In this document: in pieces, positions 47,321 through 57,692 of the stretch | Numbering within the stretch: the stretch's first letter is position 1 | Layout: each line of letters begins with the position of its first letter | From: Magnaporthiopsis rhizophila | Lineage: Eukaryota; Ascomycota; Sordariomycetes; Magnaporthales; Magnaporthaceae | Length of the DNA: 64,000 nucleotides | Reading direction: 5' to 3' | Assembly (NCBI GenBank): GCA_003049465.1 | Contig: PYSS01000037.1 | Location: forward strand, 62,001 to 126,000 | Notes under the pieces: generated by a model | The model's database searches: none | What the model saw: only the letters and a program-made list of their open reading frames with translations | What the model was told of the DNA's origin: nothing | Program-made: the position numbers and the translations under genes

Positions 47321-48574
47321 GGTGACAAAACGAACGTGCTCAGGTATGAGAATAACAGTGCCTAGATGACGGCATATGAAATGCGATGGCGTTATGAGAG
47401 CTGGATTGGACTCGTCGAGAGGCAGCCAGGGAACAGGAATGCTAAATCGAGTAGGAGAAGCGGTGTTACGGATTCGGCGTGCCCGTGGAAAGCTGGGGGT
47501 GGGCAACTGTCGGTGCAGCCAGGAGAGCGGTGAGTATCGGCATAGACGCGAGCGTGGACGAGGGCACGAGCGAGGACGTGGGCGGCGACGGTGCTTGCCA
47601 GCAGATCGTTGGTGGCTCGGGGGTTTCGAGACACGGCCGGCGTGCGCAGTGGTGCTTCCAGCGATGCAGGTCGCGAGCGGCGAGGCCAAACGGTTTCGAA
47701 CCGCAGACCCAAGTCTAAAGGGCTAAAACGCGCCGACGTGGCTGTCGCCCAGGCTTGCTGCAAATCACCTCCGCACTAGAGTTCGCCGTCGGTGGCTAGC
47801 AGCGTGTCAGTCGGCGCTTATTGGAACCAAGCATAGCTCTATGTGCGCGGACAGAGGAAAGGCAGAGGCGGAGACAGACAGACGGGCAGACGCCTGCGGA
47901 AGATCAACATGCAGTCATACGGGCAACATGAATGGAAGGCGGAGGTGCCCGGCGGTTGCCCCTTGGATGCAATCAATTTGACGTCTGATATGTTTGGCTG
48001 GGTCTTGGTGGAGCTCTAAACACACTAACCAAGGCGGCGGGCGGCACAGGGAGATTTTCGCATCCAGGCAAGACTGCCGACTCCTTGCTGTGGTCGGCAT
48101 GTGGATACTGGGCGCATGCTGCACAGTGCTCACGGCAGCCGGTACCCTGGGCATGCCCCAGCAAGTGTGAAACGCGGCAGATTGGCTGCCCCTGAAAGTA
48201 CACAATGCCATGTTCGCGACGGAGCAGTCTGCTCGTCACCTCTTGCCTCTCCGGGCATCTTTGGGCTCAATGACGGGACGTTGCCGCTGGCATCACCCGG
48301 GAAATGTGCAGATCGAGAGGTACTGGAACTCGGACGAATCACACTTTGGGTGGACACCATCAGCACCGGCCGCAAACAAAGTCGATTAGAATAAATAAAG
48401 CGTTTAATGCAAGCCTAGGGTACGCTTAAATGATAAAAATTTTGGCAATGCAAGCAGATCTTCTGCTTGGGCCAAACTCGGCATAATCGACATCGAAATA
48501 GGCAGGTAATCTACAACGACCAAGGCATCAACAATAGGAACAACTACCAACTTCAAACAGACATAATCGTCGCT
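47321..48574. other. Divergent promoter region of PH protein and CTU2
   Basis: About 1.25 kb without a supported gene. A short palindrome CGGTTTCGAACCG at 47691-47703 looks like a tRNA T-arm but lacks a cloverleaf. AATAAATAAAG at 48390-48400 is A/T-rich, upstream of CTU2. Confidence 0.45.
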
Positions 48575-49841
48575 ATGCATGCTGCGGGCCCCGAGCCAAG
48601 CGGTGCTGCCAGGCTGTGTCTAAGATGCAAAGAGCAGAATGCACTCTACGAAATCCGCTCGGAGCCTGCTTGTGGGTGCGCATTACCGTCTTTATCAAGT
48701 GCGACGCCTTCCGTATCTTCACGCAGGACTGTGAGCTAAAAACTCGCGAACTACGTCTAGGGCATGTTTTGCCGCCTTCGTGAGGGTCAAGGTGGCCAAG
48801 CGCTTCGAAGTCGTGGACCGGGAGAGCCGGAGCAAAGTCGGCCGGGGAACGGCGCACTACCTCATCGGCTTGTCCCTGGGCCCGTCCTCATCCGCCATGG
48901 TGAACATCTTCGACGAGCTGGACGAGCGGTCTGCCAAGAAGCGGGGGCCCGTGTCCTCAAGCTTCCGCATAGTCCACGTCAACACGTCTCTCCTCGATCC
49001 TCTGTCCCCTCATCCGTCCCGGTGGCTGAGCCACTGGAAGGCCACCTACCCACGCTTCACGTTTGAAACCGTGCCGCTCACCGATGCCCTCTCTCTGGCC
49101 AGCATCGACTGGCCTTCCCTGCCTTCCCTCAACTCCGATCTCCCGCCCGAGGCACGTCTCCGCGATCTGTTCGACAGGTTGCCGTCGTCAACGTCCAGGG
49201 CAGACGTCACCCGACTTTTTGTACGACACATTCTGATGTCAACGGCTGCTGCCCATCGCTGCTGCGCGCTGCTTTTGGGAAACAACACCACCTCGCTGGC
49301 CGCCTTGACACTGGCCGAGACGGCCAAAGGGCGTGGCTTCTCCCTGCCCTGGCTGACGAACGACGGCGCTCGTGACGTGGCGGTCTCCCATCCCAGCCAG
49401 AATCAGGAGGAGGCGGAGACCATCAGTCAAGTTGTCCATTTCCCCCTGCGTGAACTATACCGCAAGGAGCTCGTCACCTACGCCGGGCTTGTAGAAATGG
49501 ATAAAGACAAGGACCTAGGAATTTACGGATATGAGCGCTCGTCCGGTTCCGTCGTGTCCCACAAGGATCAAAGCATCGACGATGTCATGGCTCGGTACTT
49601 TGAAGACATCGAATTGAGCTTCCCATCCGTCGTCGCCAATGTCGTCAGGACTGCGGCCAAGCTTTCGAGTGGCGAGCCCCGTCAACCGTGCGGACTCTGT
49701 GGGGCAGACATCGACCTACACGGGGACCAAACGTGGAAAGGCGAAATGGGCGACGAGGACACGACGAGTGCTCCGTCCCTGGCCTCGGCCCAGGCGGGCC
49801 ATAGGCTCTGTTACGGCTGTGACAGATCTATAAATGGCTGA
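48575..49841 (+). CDS. NCS2: Cytoplasmic tRNA 2-thiolation protein 2 (CTU2/NCS2)
   Basis: Two exons, 48575-48675 and 48761-49841, giving 393 aa. The junction makes SEPACG-ACFAAFVRVKVAKR, which restores the family's CxxCF zinc motif; the nearer acceptor at 48726 would bring in a stop. The first Cys pair is CLRC at about 15-18. The PP-loop region is degenerate (IGLSLGPSSSAMVNI), as expected for the Ncs2 partner, in contrast to the catalytic Ncs6. RADVTRLFVRHILMSTAAAH and HFPLRELYRKELVTYAGL are typical. The C-terminus has CGLCGADI and CYGCDRS. With Ncs6 and the Urm1 sulfur carrier it thiolates U34 of Lys, Glu and Gln tRNAs. Cytosolic. It converges on OAC1 with 295 bp between. Confidence 0.94.
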
Positions 49842-50136
49842 GCATAAAACAGAAATCTTTGACCAATCTATCCCAAACGCCTTCAAACCCATCCACCCAC
49901 CCTATCCGCCTCGCCCCTTGCACTACACTTTTTTATACGCCGTTCCTCCTTTCCGACGGCGGTAATATGTGCCTGGCGAGGGCACGGCGAAATAAAACGT
50001 CTAGATGGGATAGGGAAAGCCGGACATGTGGTGGAATATCGCCACAGCGAGGCAAGGGCGCATGTACACTGTACTCATCACACCCTCCGGATCGGCTTGC
50101 CGAGGGCATTGAATAGCAACGGGTAGTGGCGTAAGG

Positions 50137-51364
50137 CTATGAGCTCCTAAGCTCTTCTTGCGGAAGTATACGCGCCTCCAACTTCTTCATCAGCTTATTG
50201 GTCTGTTCCGCCAAGCTGAGTGTGAGGATGGTGTGCGGCAGGATGCGAGCCAGATGTGGCAGGAAACCCTTGTAGATGGCGAAAACACCCTCCGTCCTGA
50301 CAGTTTTTGCCAGGCAGTCGAATACGCCGTTGTAAAGATTGCCTGTTTGGTTATACAGACGAGACATAATGGTGTCTGCGGTAGGAAGGAGGAGTTAGCT
50401 AGAAGGTAAGCCCCTGGTATCCGCGGGCTCGCGGCATTTTTTTGCTCACCTGGGGGGTGCATCACGCAGCATACAACAAATCCGCTGGCCGTACTGCTGG
50501 CAAGATGAAGTGCTGGCCCTTCCTCCATACCCAGATGCTTGACCAGGCGTCGCTTGGCGAAGAAATAGGTGGGGAGCTGGACGGAGCTACCGAAACCGGT
50601 CCTGATCATGGCGGCGCCTACACCTCGGTAAAGGCCCGTTATGCCTTCGCCCCTGTAGATCTGGGAGAGGCCGTGCAACGCATTCCTGTATTCGTGTTGG
50701 GTGCCAACGGGTAGGAAGGGCGAGTAGCTTTGCAGTCTGGTCTTAACCAGGAAAAAGGGGCTCCCGGCAGCCGCGCCGATGATGCCGGAGCCGGCCCCAC
50801 AGAACATGTTGATGCCCAGGCTCTGTGTCTTCTCGTCGGAGAAAATCAGGCGCGTCAGGGTGGCGCGCATGGGCTCGTAGAACCCCAGGCGGCAGCCGTT
50901 GAGGAGGACCTGGTATATGTAGGCGCAGCCGAGACCGCGATAGATGCCGCCGAGACCTTCATTCCGAACTATGACGGAGACGCCGTGGAAGGGCCCGCGG
51001 TAGTGGTGAGGCTGGTGTCCCTTTTCCTGGAGCTCTCCCTGCAGCTGCATGCTGGCCGCCCAGCCCATCAGCCTTCCTCCACCACGTCGCTTCGCTCCGC
51101 GCCATCCGTGGCAGTGTGCTTGGCGGAGTCATGTCGACCACCTAGGCGGCAGGGAGAGACCGAAGTCGCGCTTCTTACCGGATCTTGACCGTCTCGAAGG
51201 GGTGTGTTGCGGTGACGGCGCCGCACGCGGCAATGCCACCGGCGATGAAGGCCCTATCCAGCGATGCCGGCGGATACAGTCAGCGCTTCGTCCGTCGCCT
51301 CTCTGGCTTTATGGCCTCGGAAAGCGTAGCTTTGTCTCGCGGCGTACCCGAGCGTAGTCGACAT
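50137..51364 (-). CDS. OAC1: Mitochondrial oxaloacetate/sulfate carrier OAC1
   Basis: Four exons on the minus strand: 51348-51364 (17 nt), 51179-51253, 50450-51051 and 50137-50375, giving 310 aa. The first exon codes only MSTTLG, joining to AFIAGGIAACGAVTATHPFE; it was chosen because its phase and the CTGAC branch site at the intron end fit. Three carrier repeats are present. Repeat 1 has the signature PFETVK. Repeat 2 has PFFLVK without the acidic residue, a known feature of Oac1. Repeat 3 has PPDTIMSR with the junction through the Asp. YRGLGCAYIYQVLLNGCRLG is typical of Oac1. The protein imports oxaloacetate, sulfate, thiosulfate or isopropylmalate across the inner membrane. It is divergently arranged with SWD2 across 753 bp. 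Confidence 0.93.
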
Positions 51365-52117
51365 GTCCGCGCCCTAGGTTTAGGTCTCGTCCTGGAGGGC
51401 AAGAAAAGTGTGCAGCTCGTGTGTTGGCGAAACCGCAGTTGGGCTATTCTTTTTCCTTCGCCGGGCTTGCAAAAAAAAAAAAACAACCGACCGAGCGATG
51501 TTCGGAGCTGACCAACCAGCACCCCTGCTGTCGCAAAAGAACTGCCCGACTTCGATGCTGGATCATACCTACCTAGGTGGGTTTGTACCCCACTCCTGGT
51601 TATCAAGGTTCATTGCTGGCTGTGAGAAATCAACCTTGAGCTCCAATGTCCCATCATCCTGGCAGGGCTCATTTAATGACCTAATGAATTGGTAGATTAC
51701 TTTGGGGTGCCACTGATGGGACTGTTTGCCATGAACTTTTCGAATCTGAACCAGCCTTTAGGTTTTGTGAAGCCATTTGTCGGAGCTCCTCGATGGGGAC
51801 GGATGTACCCGTCTGGCACACACTGTGCGGGTGGATTCCCGCTTCGGCGGCGGCGGACGTGCACTAGACGGGAACGGCGCCAAGTGTCGATGCGCGTTTC
51901 TCTGGATGGCAGCTGCAATGAAACGCACCCGGCGATGGCTACCAAATAAACGTCACCCGCCCATTCTTGTTTTTGTATCCGCTTGCGATCAACGGCGTTG
52001 CTTTCCCCGCGAATAACCAGCTCGAATACGCATACTAGATAGGTACCTACCTGGATACCCTCGATCCAATTGACTTGACGAAACGCCTGGCATTCGTGCC
52101 ACCCCGGCCGCTCGCTC
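51365..52117. promoter_or_regulatory. Divergent promoter region of OAC1 and SWD2
   Basis: No gene supported. ACCTACCTAGGTGG lies at 51567-51580 and GATAGGTACCTACC at 52038-52051; an A13 run lies at 51471-51483, CT-rich on the OAC1 sense side. Confidence 0.5.
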
Positions 52118-53380
52118 ATGGACATGGACATCACCCCCACGGGGCCTGCTGTAAACGGCGGAGGCTCTCTGCTCTCTGGCGGGCCACTGGGAGGCGGCAA
52201 CACTGAACTCACCCACATCATATCAACATTTAGGCCCACCAAGGTTAGCCACCCGCACCGCGTTCGCGGGACCTAGCCGCATGCGTATCTGGAGCTGACA
52301 TTCGTTCGCAGCTATTTCGCCGCCAAGATGTGAAGCCAGACAAGCCGCCGCCGCACGTCCTCTCGTTGGACTACAACGACCCCGGAGAGCTCTGCATGAC
52401 GTCGGAGAGCGACGAGACCATCCAGTTGTACCACGTCAAGGATGGCCGGCACGAGAAGAGCCTTGCCAGCAAAAAATACGGCGTCAAGTTGGCCAAGTTT
52501 ACACACAGCGGAACGAGTATAATATACGCCAGTACCAAGCAAAACGGTGCGTTTGCTCAGGCATAGCCTCCCCATTCTCCGCTTTCCTTGCTGATCGAGT
52601 GAGCCGCGTGACGCAGATGCTATCCGATACCTCGAAACGTTCGACAACAGCTTCATTCGCTACTTCGAGGGCCATAAGGAGGCCGTCACGAACCTTGCGA
52701 TGCACCCCGGGGGCGATAACTTCATTTCGGCAAGCCGCGACAACACAGTGCGGCTATGGAACATCAACTCGAGAAACGCCGTTGGCCACTTGTTCCTCAA
52801 CACTCCCTATCTCCTGGCATGGGACCCATCGGGTGAGGTGTTCGCTGTCGCGTCGCCGAGGAGCGGATCCGTGCTCCTGTACGACCACCGAAACTACAAC
52901 AAGGCGCCGTTTGCGACATTCGACATCGTGGAGGCCTGCAGGGAGGCGGACCCGTCGCGTGTGCTTAAAGGGTGGACGAAGCTCGAATTTTCCAACGACG
53001 GCAAGTCCATTCTCCTGGGCACCAACGGGGGCGGGCATTTTCTCCTGGACGCGTTCGAGGGCAAGCTCAAAGCGTTTCTGCGCAAACCCGACGGTGGAAC
53101 CTCGCGGCCCGCAGTAGGAGAGGCGGGACGTGGCGACGTCGAGAGCAGCGGGGATTGCTGCTTTACTCCGGACGGCAGGTTTGTCATGGGCGGGGCCAGA
53201 GGGCAGAATGTCCTTGTTTGGGACGTCCACAGCAGCGCCAGGGACAGCAAGGTCATGGATCCGACACATGTGCTGCAGAGCAAGAGGGAGGCAGCTGTAC
53301 TCGCGTTCAACCCTAGGTTCAACCTCTTCGCCACAGCCGACAACGACGTCGTGTTTTGGATGCCCGATCCTTATGTATAG
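52118..53380 (+). CDS. SWD2: SWD2, WD40 subunit of COMPASS and the cleavage/polyadenylation factor
   Basis: Three exons: 52118-52243, 52312-52546 and 52617-53380, giving 374 aa. A Gly-rich N-terminal extension of about 35 residues precedes the WD40 propeller. Recognisable blades include VLSLDYNDPGELCMTSESDE, YFEGHKEAVTNLAMHPGGDN followed by FISASRDNTVRLWNI, LEFSNDGKSILLGTNGG, CFTPDGRFVMGGARGQNVLV, and VLAFNPRFNLFATADNDVVF. The ending, FWMPDP, is conserved in fungal Swd2. Swd2 is shared by the H3K4 methyltransferase complex (Set1/COMPASS), where it links to ubiquitinated H2B, and by CPF in transcription termination. Nuclear. The final blade carries a charged ESSGDCC insert. SRP21 follows in the same direction. 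Confidence 0.95.
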
Positions 53381-54233
53381 GCAGGCACATCGACGTGCGA
53401 GCAAGCAGAATAGGCTTTGCGGGCGTGCCAGTGGCGGTCGCCTCCTCGCGCCCTGGGCATATCTAATGACAGAAGCGGCGCGGCGCCTTTGATGCTGGTC
53501 GCGCCCGTGTTTTAATACCGTCCAAAGGTCTGCAATAAACTAGCACAACCACCCATCGATCCAGACTCGTGCTGGGCGATTGCAGCCATCATGATCGGGT
53601 TTAGGCAGGTATCGCTGGATAGGCTACATGGATAAAGTTGATACGGAGAACCGCCTTCCTTCGCTAAACCCAATACTCGCCGGTTCAGTTATGTCTGGTG
53701 ATCTGCTGTATGGCGAGTAACTGGAGCATGCACCTTTTGTCTGGAGTTTATCATCTCTTAAGAGCCGAAGATTGAGCCCCCAAGGACTAGGCTTACGGAG
53801 AGGCAAGACGAAGATGGCCGGGCAATAGGAAATTGGAGAGTGAAATAGACATTGTCGGCATGGAGTTAAACAGCATGTTGGCGCATTCATACTTCCAAAC
53901 AGTGGAGCAGGTACATGGATGCGAGCGACAACGCGTGCGTGGATACCTCAAGATATGAACCCCGCCCAAAAGTTGTGCATCTCCAAACAAGCTCCAGGAG
54001 CACGTGAGGGTCGGTTTCCGTCGGGTTCTGCATCCAAGCAACAGGTCGACCTCACCGTATACGCTCTCTTTTGAGCCGCATCGCTACTCTATACACGGCT
54101 GCGAGACACCTTGGGCTGAAGGATCCGACGCACTTTGTGTTCTCACACGGCGATTGCGAAGTGCCGGGGCGCTGGTGGGGGTTAGTTGCAAAGCCGGCAA
54201 GTAGCCCATAGTCGCAACGCGCATTGCGCAGAC
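53381..54233. other. SWD2 3' region and SRP21 promoter
   Basis: 853 bp with no supported gene. CAATAAACTAG at 53532-53542 is a likely polyadenylation region for SWD2. Confidence 0.45.
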
Positions 54234-54808
54234 ATGCCGACCTTCACGACGAGCCAGGAGTGGCTGCACCAGTCCCAGCTCCTGCTCGAGGCTCGGCCCT
54301 CGACCGTATGACCGCCCACCCCAGCCTGCCGTTCGCCTCTCCATATGTCCATCCGCCTCTGCCTGCTAACCCCCACCGGCTCCCCGGGACTCATCAGACG
54401 AGGATAACAACACGCTACTCGATCCGCCGCGCCGAGAGGAAACCGGCCAAGGACGGCGAGGCGCTGCCGGACGCCAAGCCGCCGCGCGCGCGCCTGGTGC
54501 TCAAGACGTACGACGACGCCAGCGGCGCGTGCCTCAAGTACCGCACCTCCAAGGCCGCCGAGGTCTCGCGCCTGGTCCAGCTGCTCGGCAGCCTGGGCCG
54601 GCGCATGGCCGCGCTGCCGCCCCGTGACGACGGGCTGCTCGATCCGTCCGCCCCGGTAGCATCATCGGCTGCGCCCGAGGCAGCGGTCGCCGCCGACTCG
54701 GCGGGCTCGGCTGCACAAGGACAGGCCGGTGCATCACAGCCGCCGGCCCAGCAACAAGGAGGTGCTGCAGGAGGTGGCAAGGGCAAGAAGAAGAAGGCGA
54801 AGCGGTAG
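54234..54808 (+). CDS. SRP21: Signal recognition particle subunit SRP21 (SRP9-like)
   Basis: Two exons, 54234-54305 and 54398-54808; the intron has a GCTAAC branch site. The product is 160 aa. The N-terminus MPTFTTSQEWLHQSQLLLEA followed by RPSTTRITTRYSI is the SRP9/SRP21 signature, and LKTYDDASGACLKYRTSKAA the second conserved block. The C-terminal third is Ala/Gln/Gly-rich and ends in the basic GKGKKKKAKR, which suits RNA contact. SRP21 replaces SRP9 in fungal SRP and binds the Alu domain of SRP RNA with SRP14, giving elongation arrest during co-translational targeting to the ER. Cytosolic. The exon 1 junction STTRI is exact. Confidence 0.93.
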
Positions 54809-55357
54809 GTCGAGGCCCCGGGTTTAAAATTTTCAACAACGCGGTAGGTTGGTGGACAGGGCGCTCGCTGGTAAAATGTCGACGTGGGCGGTTGGGTTGA
54901 GAGCTTTGGATCTCGTGTTGGTCACAGCATTGCGAGACGTCGGCCAAAACAAGCGATAATGGAATAATCCAAAACAAATTCTTCGTGAAATTATCTGTGG
55001 CATTACGTCTTGAGAGTATTTTTCTACACAACATGCAGCATACCGCCGTACACATCAGGTTCCCACTATCCTAGTCTTCGTCCTTGTACATGAAATAAGA
55101 ACGAGATGATCAAACCCAAACGCCGCTTCCCGAGGTCTATAGGCACACCCAGTGGGTGCTAGACACAGCTAAGAAAACAAAAAACAGGTGGCTAAAACAC
55201 GCTTGAAGAAAAGAGGGGTGAAAGAAGAGAAGTATATCTAAACAAGGGGGCGTGAGTAGGGAGGAGAAACCGAGCCTGCGCATAGTGGTGAAAATGGGGG
55301 GTATACAAGAGAAATTAAGCAAGAAGAGTGGTGACAAGGTAAATGGCACAGCTGCGC
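54809..55357. other. Convergent 3' region between SRP21 and RNR2
   Basis: 549 bp with no supported gene; probably two 3'-UTRs. Confidence 0.45.
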
Positions 55358-56853
55358 TTAGAAGTCCTCGTCAAAGGTGAAGTCGCCACCATTGTCTCCG
55401 GCGGGCTCGGGGGTGGAGTCGGATTCCTCTTCGGCGACTTTCTTGGATGTGCTGGCCATGACACCAGCCTTCTGGTACTCGCCAACGCGCTTCTCGAAGA
55501 AGTTGGTCTTGCCGCCCAGTGAGATGTTCTCCATGAAGTCGAAGGGGTTGGTTGCGCGGTAGACCTTGTTGTTGCCGAGTGCAACGAGGAGACGGTCTGC
55601 CACGAACTCGATGTACTGCTTCATGAGGTTCGAGTTCATGCCGAGCAGCGCGCAAGGCAGGGCCTCGGTCAGGAACTCTTGCTCGATCTTGACAGCATCG
55701 ACGATGATCTCCTGGATCGTTTCTTTGCTAGGCCGGTTCTTCATGTGGGAGAAGAGAAGGCAAGCAAAGTCGGTGTGCAGGCCCTCGTCACGAGAGATGA
55801 GCTCGTTAGAGAAGGTGAGGCCAGGCATCAGACCGCGCTTCTTGAGCCAGAAAATAGAGGCAAAGGCACCGCTGAAGAAGATGCCCTCAACGGCGGCAAA
55901 GGCAATGAGCCGCGAGGCAAAGGTCGACTTCTTGTCGGAAATCCATTTCAGAGCCCAGTCGGCCTTCTTCCGGATGCACGGAACTACGAAAGCCATAGTT
56001 GTTAGTGTATTGTGGGCAGACAGAGGCGAGGGGGTTGGGCGCGTGGATACATACTGGTCTCGATGGCGTTGAAGAGGTAGGTGCGCTGGGCGGGCTCCTT
56101 GATGTAGGTGTCGATGAGGAGCGAGTAGGTCTCAGAGTGGATGTTCTCCATCATGATCTGAAATCCATAGAAGCAACGGGCCTCAGGAACCTGGACCTCG
56201 CCGCTGAAGCGCTCCACCAGGTTCTCGTTGACGATGCCATCCGAAGCGGCAAAGAAGGCGAGGATGTGCGAGATGAAGTACTTCTCATCGTCGTTGAGCT
56301 TGTTGTTCCAGTCGTGCAGATCCTTGGACAGATCGATCTCCTCGGCTGTCCAGAACGAGGCCTCGGCCTTCTTGTACATCTGCCAGATCTACGGAGTAAC
56401 CCCTGTCAACATGATGTTCTAGTTTTGGGAGATAAGTGGAGACCACTTTACGCGTCGACGCGTTACGTACCTCGTGATACTTGATGGGAAACAGGACGAA
56501 TCGCTGGGGGTTTTCTTGCAGAAGAGGCTCATCGCACTCCTCGGACTGGACGACAGACACAGCTGATGTATCCTTCTCAGCAACGGGCGTGACTTTCGCA
56601 GGCGTCTTATCGTTGAAGATGGAAGCGTCCTCTACAGGAGAGGCTGGAGACGAGTCGAGCGGGCGGTTCTCCTTGTCGGCAACGCCGAAGTCGAGCTTCT
56701 TGACGGGCGACTCCATCTTGAACGACTCAATCGCAGATGCGGCCTGGTATGCGTCGAGTTAGCTGTTGTTCGACGAAAGAGGATCTCCGGGGCAACGGCG
56801 TGGGGCGTTGAGCGAGGACTGACCTGCTTAGACGGCGTGTTCTGGACGGTCAT
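55358..56853 (-). CDS. RNR2: Ribonucleoside-diphosphate reductase small subunit RNR2
   Basis: Four exons on the minus strand: 56824-56853 (30 nt), 56471-56743, 56055-56388 and 55358-55983, giving 420 aa. The first about 85 residues are a variable, charged leader. The di-iron ligands are visible: Asp about 120 in TAEEIDLSKD, and Glu/His in MENIHSETYSLL (about 182 and 185), with the radical Tyr four residues after that His. The downstream helices RDEGLHTDFACLLF carry the remaining Glu/His ligands. The C-terminus FTFDEDF is the heptapeptide that docks on the large subunit. The enzyme makes dNTPs and supplies the tyrosyl radical. It is divergently transcribed from POL1; intron 2 (56389-56470) contains a double ACGCGT palindrome, suggesting S-phase control. 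Confidence 0.97.
56450..56463. promoter_or_regulatory. 14-bp palindrome of two MCB (ACGCGT) elements inside RNR2 intron 2
   Basis: ACGCGTCGACGCGT is a perfect palindrome containing ACGCGT at 56450-56455 and 56458-56463. It starts seven bases inside the intron after the donor at 56470. MBF (Mbp1/Swi6) binds ACGCGT in yeasts; an intronic position is unusual. Confidence 0.5.
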
Positions 56854-57692
56854 GATGCCGACAAAGACTGGGCACGCAAGGCAATGTGAGTGGAGGTGGC
56901 AGGTGTGAAAGGAACCGAGCTGCTAGCAGGAAGATGTCGAGATGTCAAGAGTATCGGGGGAACAGTCTTGCGCGTTGTGTGAGGATGAGGAAGTGTGAAT
57001 GAACCAGGTGAGAAATAATTCGAGCGGAGCATCTCGACGGATTAAATGCAGCAGCTGGTTATATGGGCCTACGCGCGCTTTACCAAAACGCGTGCGGCGT
57101 TGGCGCAAAGACGCGTCCGAGAGGTGGGTTCGCAACGCCGCTAAAGTGGCACTGGCACAAGGAAGACCCCACCGCGCAACGCAAATTTGTCAAACAAGGC
57201 GCCAAACCTCTGGCTCCGCCATCCCAGTTGCCCAGCCACCCTCATCACTCAGTCGACTAAGGCTTGGCAACCGGGTGACCTTGCGCAAGAGATGCAGCGA
57301 GGGCCCCTGAAAAAGACCAGGTTTCAGATTGCTCTTTCCCCAATGTCAGGTCCGAGCACCACCCACCCCTGCGACCCGTTAAGTGGCATCCTAAAGGCGC
57401 GTCACCCTCGCGTCCCGGACCCACAGCGCCGCGTCTCTTTCCAATACGATCTGACTTGAACTATACCGACCATTGAGTTTGTGTTTCGTTGCTGGATACA
57501 GTGAAGCCAGCCCCGCCCGTGCCCGCTCCTGCCTATGCTCACCATCGTTCGCCATACCCCATCAGAGGGAACCTTGGTAACTGTCTGAGCCTCTGTGACC
57601 TTGACTGTTAGCCAGCCGCCGAGGATCTGATTTGGTTCCCGACGTCCAAACCCCTCCATCCCCCTCGTGCAACTCTCCGGACCGGCAGCGAA
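56854..57692. promoter_or_regulatory. Shared divergent promoter of RNR2 and POL1
   Basis: 839 bp between the two start codons, no gene. ACGCGT occurs at 57088-57093 and 57111-57116, about 235-265 bp upstream of RNR2. TTGGCGC-type words (57101-57107, and reverse TTTGGCGC at 57199-57206) resemble E2F/MBF sites. A CACA/GTGT-rich strip lies near the RNR2 start. Confidence 0.6.

Noticed and set aside
47691..47703. tRNA T-arm-like palindrome CGGTTTCGAACCG
   Set aside because: No seven-base loop with proper stem, no A box and no acceptor stem could be found around it.
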